Part shown: in pieces, positions 63,069 to 64,000 of the stretch
How positions within the stretch are numbered: position 1 is the first letter of the stretch
How the letters are laid out: every line of letters starts with the position of its first letter
Origin: an uncultured Bacteroidota bacterium
Lineage (GTDB): Bacteria > Bacteroidota > Bacteroidia > Flavobacteriales > Flavobacteriaceae
DNA length: 64,000 nucleotides
Direction: 5' to 3'
NCBI GenBank assembly: GCA_902595555.1
Contig: CACJQM010000002.1
Coordinates: forward strand, 62,001-126,000
Notes under the pieces: generated by a model
Told to the model about the DNA's origin: nothing
The model's input: the letters and a program-made list of their open reading frames with translations, nothing else
Databases searched by the model: none
Program-made: the position numbers and the translations under genes

Positions 63069-63617
63069 TTACCTACAGGGACCTTCATAAAAATTAAGCA
63101 CACCATTACATTCTGCAGCAGATTTATTAGAATAAGTAAAACCATCACAACCACAGACTGGTTCATAAATAGTTGGTATAACACAATTTGAAGATATTTT
63201 AGATATATCTATACAACTAGAAAAATATTTTTCAACGAAGTCTTTATACTCTCTACTACCATAACTCATTTTTCTTATTTCATAAATTGCAGCGCGAGAA
63301 AGTTCAATAGGGTCATTTGTTTCTGGCATTTGAAAAGAAGTAATATCCATACTGATCAATTCGTTACTTGTTGAAGAAAGATCAATTCCGGTATAGAAAT
63401 AATACCTTAAAACATAACCAATACTGAGATCTGTTGCTGGGAACTTAGCGTCAAAAACTGTAGGGTCAGAAATAGTAGTTTTTAAGACTCTATAGCTTTG
63501 AGCTGTTGATTGATTATATCTAAGAGCAGGTAGTTCAATATCAACACTATTATTTTCTAAATCATTATTAACACCACAGGATGTTATAAATAACAACAAT
63601 AAAACTTTTAACTTCAT
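63069..63617 (-). CDS. Kazal-like domain lipoprotein
   Basis: A 182-residue lipoprotein (lipobox ITSC) with an N-terminal unknown domain (about 25-140) and a C-terminal Kazal-like module (about 142-181: YEPVCGCDGFTYSNK, then AECNG and GPC). Kazal domains inhibit serine proteases. The NxC position reads NKS here and a Cys appears four residues later, so the disulfide pattern is shifted. A surface protease-inhibitor role is plausible but unproved. Confidence 0.8.
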   Translation of the reverse strand: MKLKVLLLLFITSCGVNNDLENNSVDIELPALRYNQSTAQSYRVLKTTISDPTVFDAKFPATDLSIGYVLRYYFYTGIDLSSTSNELISMDITSFQMPETNDPIELSRAAIYEIRKMSYGSREYKDFVEKYFSSCIDISKISSNCVIPTIYEPVCGCDGFTYSNKSAAECNGVLNFYEGPCR

Positions 63618-63662
63618 TAGACTAAAATTACAATTAATATTTAAACTATCTCATTTGTAAGA

Positions 63663-64000
63663 TTATAGATTTGAGATAAAAACTTTTAGTGCCATTTGAA
63701 ACTCATCATTCAAATAATCATCAGTTATCCCTTTATGTTTATCAAAATTCTTATTAAAATTTGGCAGAGAGAATGTTGGGATTTTATGAGGATTACCAAA
63801 TGACATCCTATTATGTGCAATTTGAAGAACAGTTTTTGCACCTCTGTCACCATCTGATGTTGATAATAAAAACATAGGCTTATTATACCAAACAATTTTT
63901 TCAATTCTTGATATCCAATCAAAAATATTCTTAAAAGCTGCTGTGTAAACACTGTTATGTTCTGCAAAAGAAATTATTATTCCATCTGCATTTTTTAGTT
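63663..64000 (-). CDS. NADPH-dependent FMN reductase family protein, partial
   Basis: The 3' part of a flavodoxin-fold NAD(P)H:FMN reductase; the frame is open through the window end. Visible residues are DGIIISFAEHNSVYTAAFKNIFDW (the flavin-contact loop with the E-H/N pattern of this family) and the KPMFLLSTSDGDRGA strand. About 112 residues are present and the missing N-terminus should carry the GS-type FMN phosphate loop. No neighbour outside can be judged. Confidence 0.85.
   Translation of the reverse strand, partial: LKNADGIIISFAEHNSVYTAAFKNIFDWISRIEKIVWYNKPMFLLSTSDGDRGAKTVLQIAHNRMSFGNPHKIPTFSLPNFNKNFDKHKGITDDYLNDEFQMALKVFISNL

Noticed and set aside
63725-63967. Possible frameshift in the FMN reductase
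   Set aside because: One continuous minus-strand frame is open from the stop at 63663 to the window end; the other frame is a shadow.

Overview
The window is a dense, AT-rich (roughly one third G+C by eye) piece of chromosome from a Bacteroidota bacterium, most likely a marine Flavobacteriia member with a compact genome. The evidence is a complete Bat (aerotolerance) operon, two TonB-dependent receptors, a zinc-free L32, a DksA-like protein and a type II thymidine kinase without zinc cysteines, many lipoproteins with lipoboxes, few Shine-Dalgarno sequences, and repeated TAnnTTTG elements (the Bacteroidota -7 box) just upstream of start codons. No rRNA, tRNA, CRISPR array, insertion sequence or phage gene was seen. 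I cannot name the species.

Layout. 1-2.8 kb: class I ribonucleotide reductase (nrdB, cut by the window edge, then nrdA) and a small membrane protein. 2.8-4.5 kb (-): dCMP deaminase, HupE/UreJ-like membrane protein, TerB-DnaJ protein. 4.5-9.5 kb: bacilliredoxin, NtrY-like histidine kinase, a serine hydrolase with a double ABC ATPase, and a small membrane protein. 9.6-12.7 kb: gpsA, pheS, a DedA/VTT-like protein, CvpA. 12.7-21.3 kb (-): moxR, DUF58, a BatD-like protein and batA-batE. 21.4-27.3 kb (-): nadD, gmk, yicC, then a sugar-related block (FG-GAP lipoprotein, DUF1080 lipoprotein, two TIM-barrel sugar isomerase/epimerase-like proteins). 27.5-33.7 kb (+): azurin-like copper protein, a cystathionine gamma-synthase-type enzyme, gdhA, recO, a TonB receptor. 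33.7-45 kb: ileS, dksA-like, DUF1338, lspA, a folate cyclo-ligase, uvrC, DUF3108, an M23 peptidase, pgi. 45-51.8 kb: large TonB receptor, rsmI, tdk, alr, a stand-alone plug-domain lipoprotein, asd. 51.8-56.7 kb (-): accC, accB, an inverted alpha/beta hydrolase, rpmF, DUF177, pdxA. 56.7-64 kb: ribE, an EamA transporter, phenylalanine hydroxylase and PhzF, an RG-rich secreted protein, a steroid-reductase-like enzyme, several unknown membrane proteins including three micro-ORFs, a Kazal-like lipoprotein and a partial FMN reductase.

Most of the window is housekeeping: nucleotide supply, tRNA charging, fatty acid initiation, cofactors, cell wall and lipoprotein maturation. Genes are packed with overlaps of 4-20 bases, and convergent genes often overlap at their stop codons without a terminator between them. 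The least explained parts are the three micro-membrane-protein genes at 61686-62133 with the divergent seven-helix protein at 62200, the duplicated RG-rich secreted protein at 59850, the plug-only lipoprotein at 50303, the antisense-facing hairpin at 9521, the period-10 repeats before the Bat operon, and the rpmF-accB junction, where I would expect fabH and see an inverted hydrolase instead.
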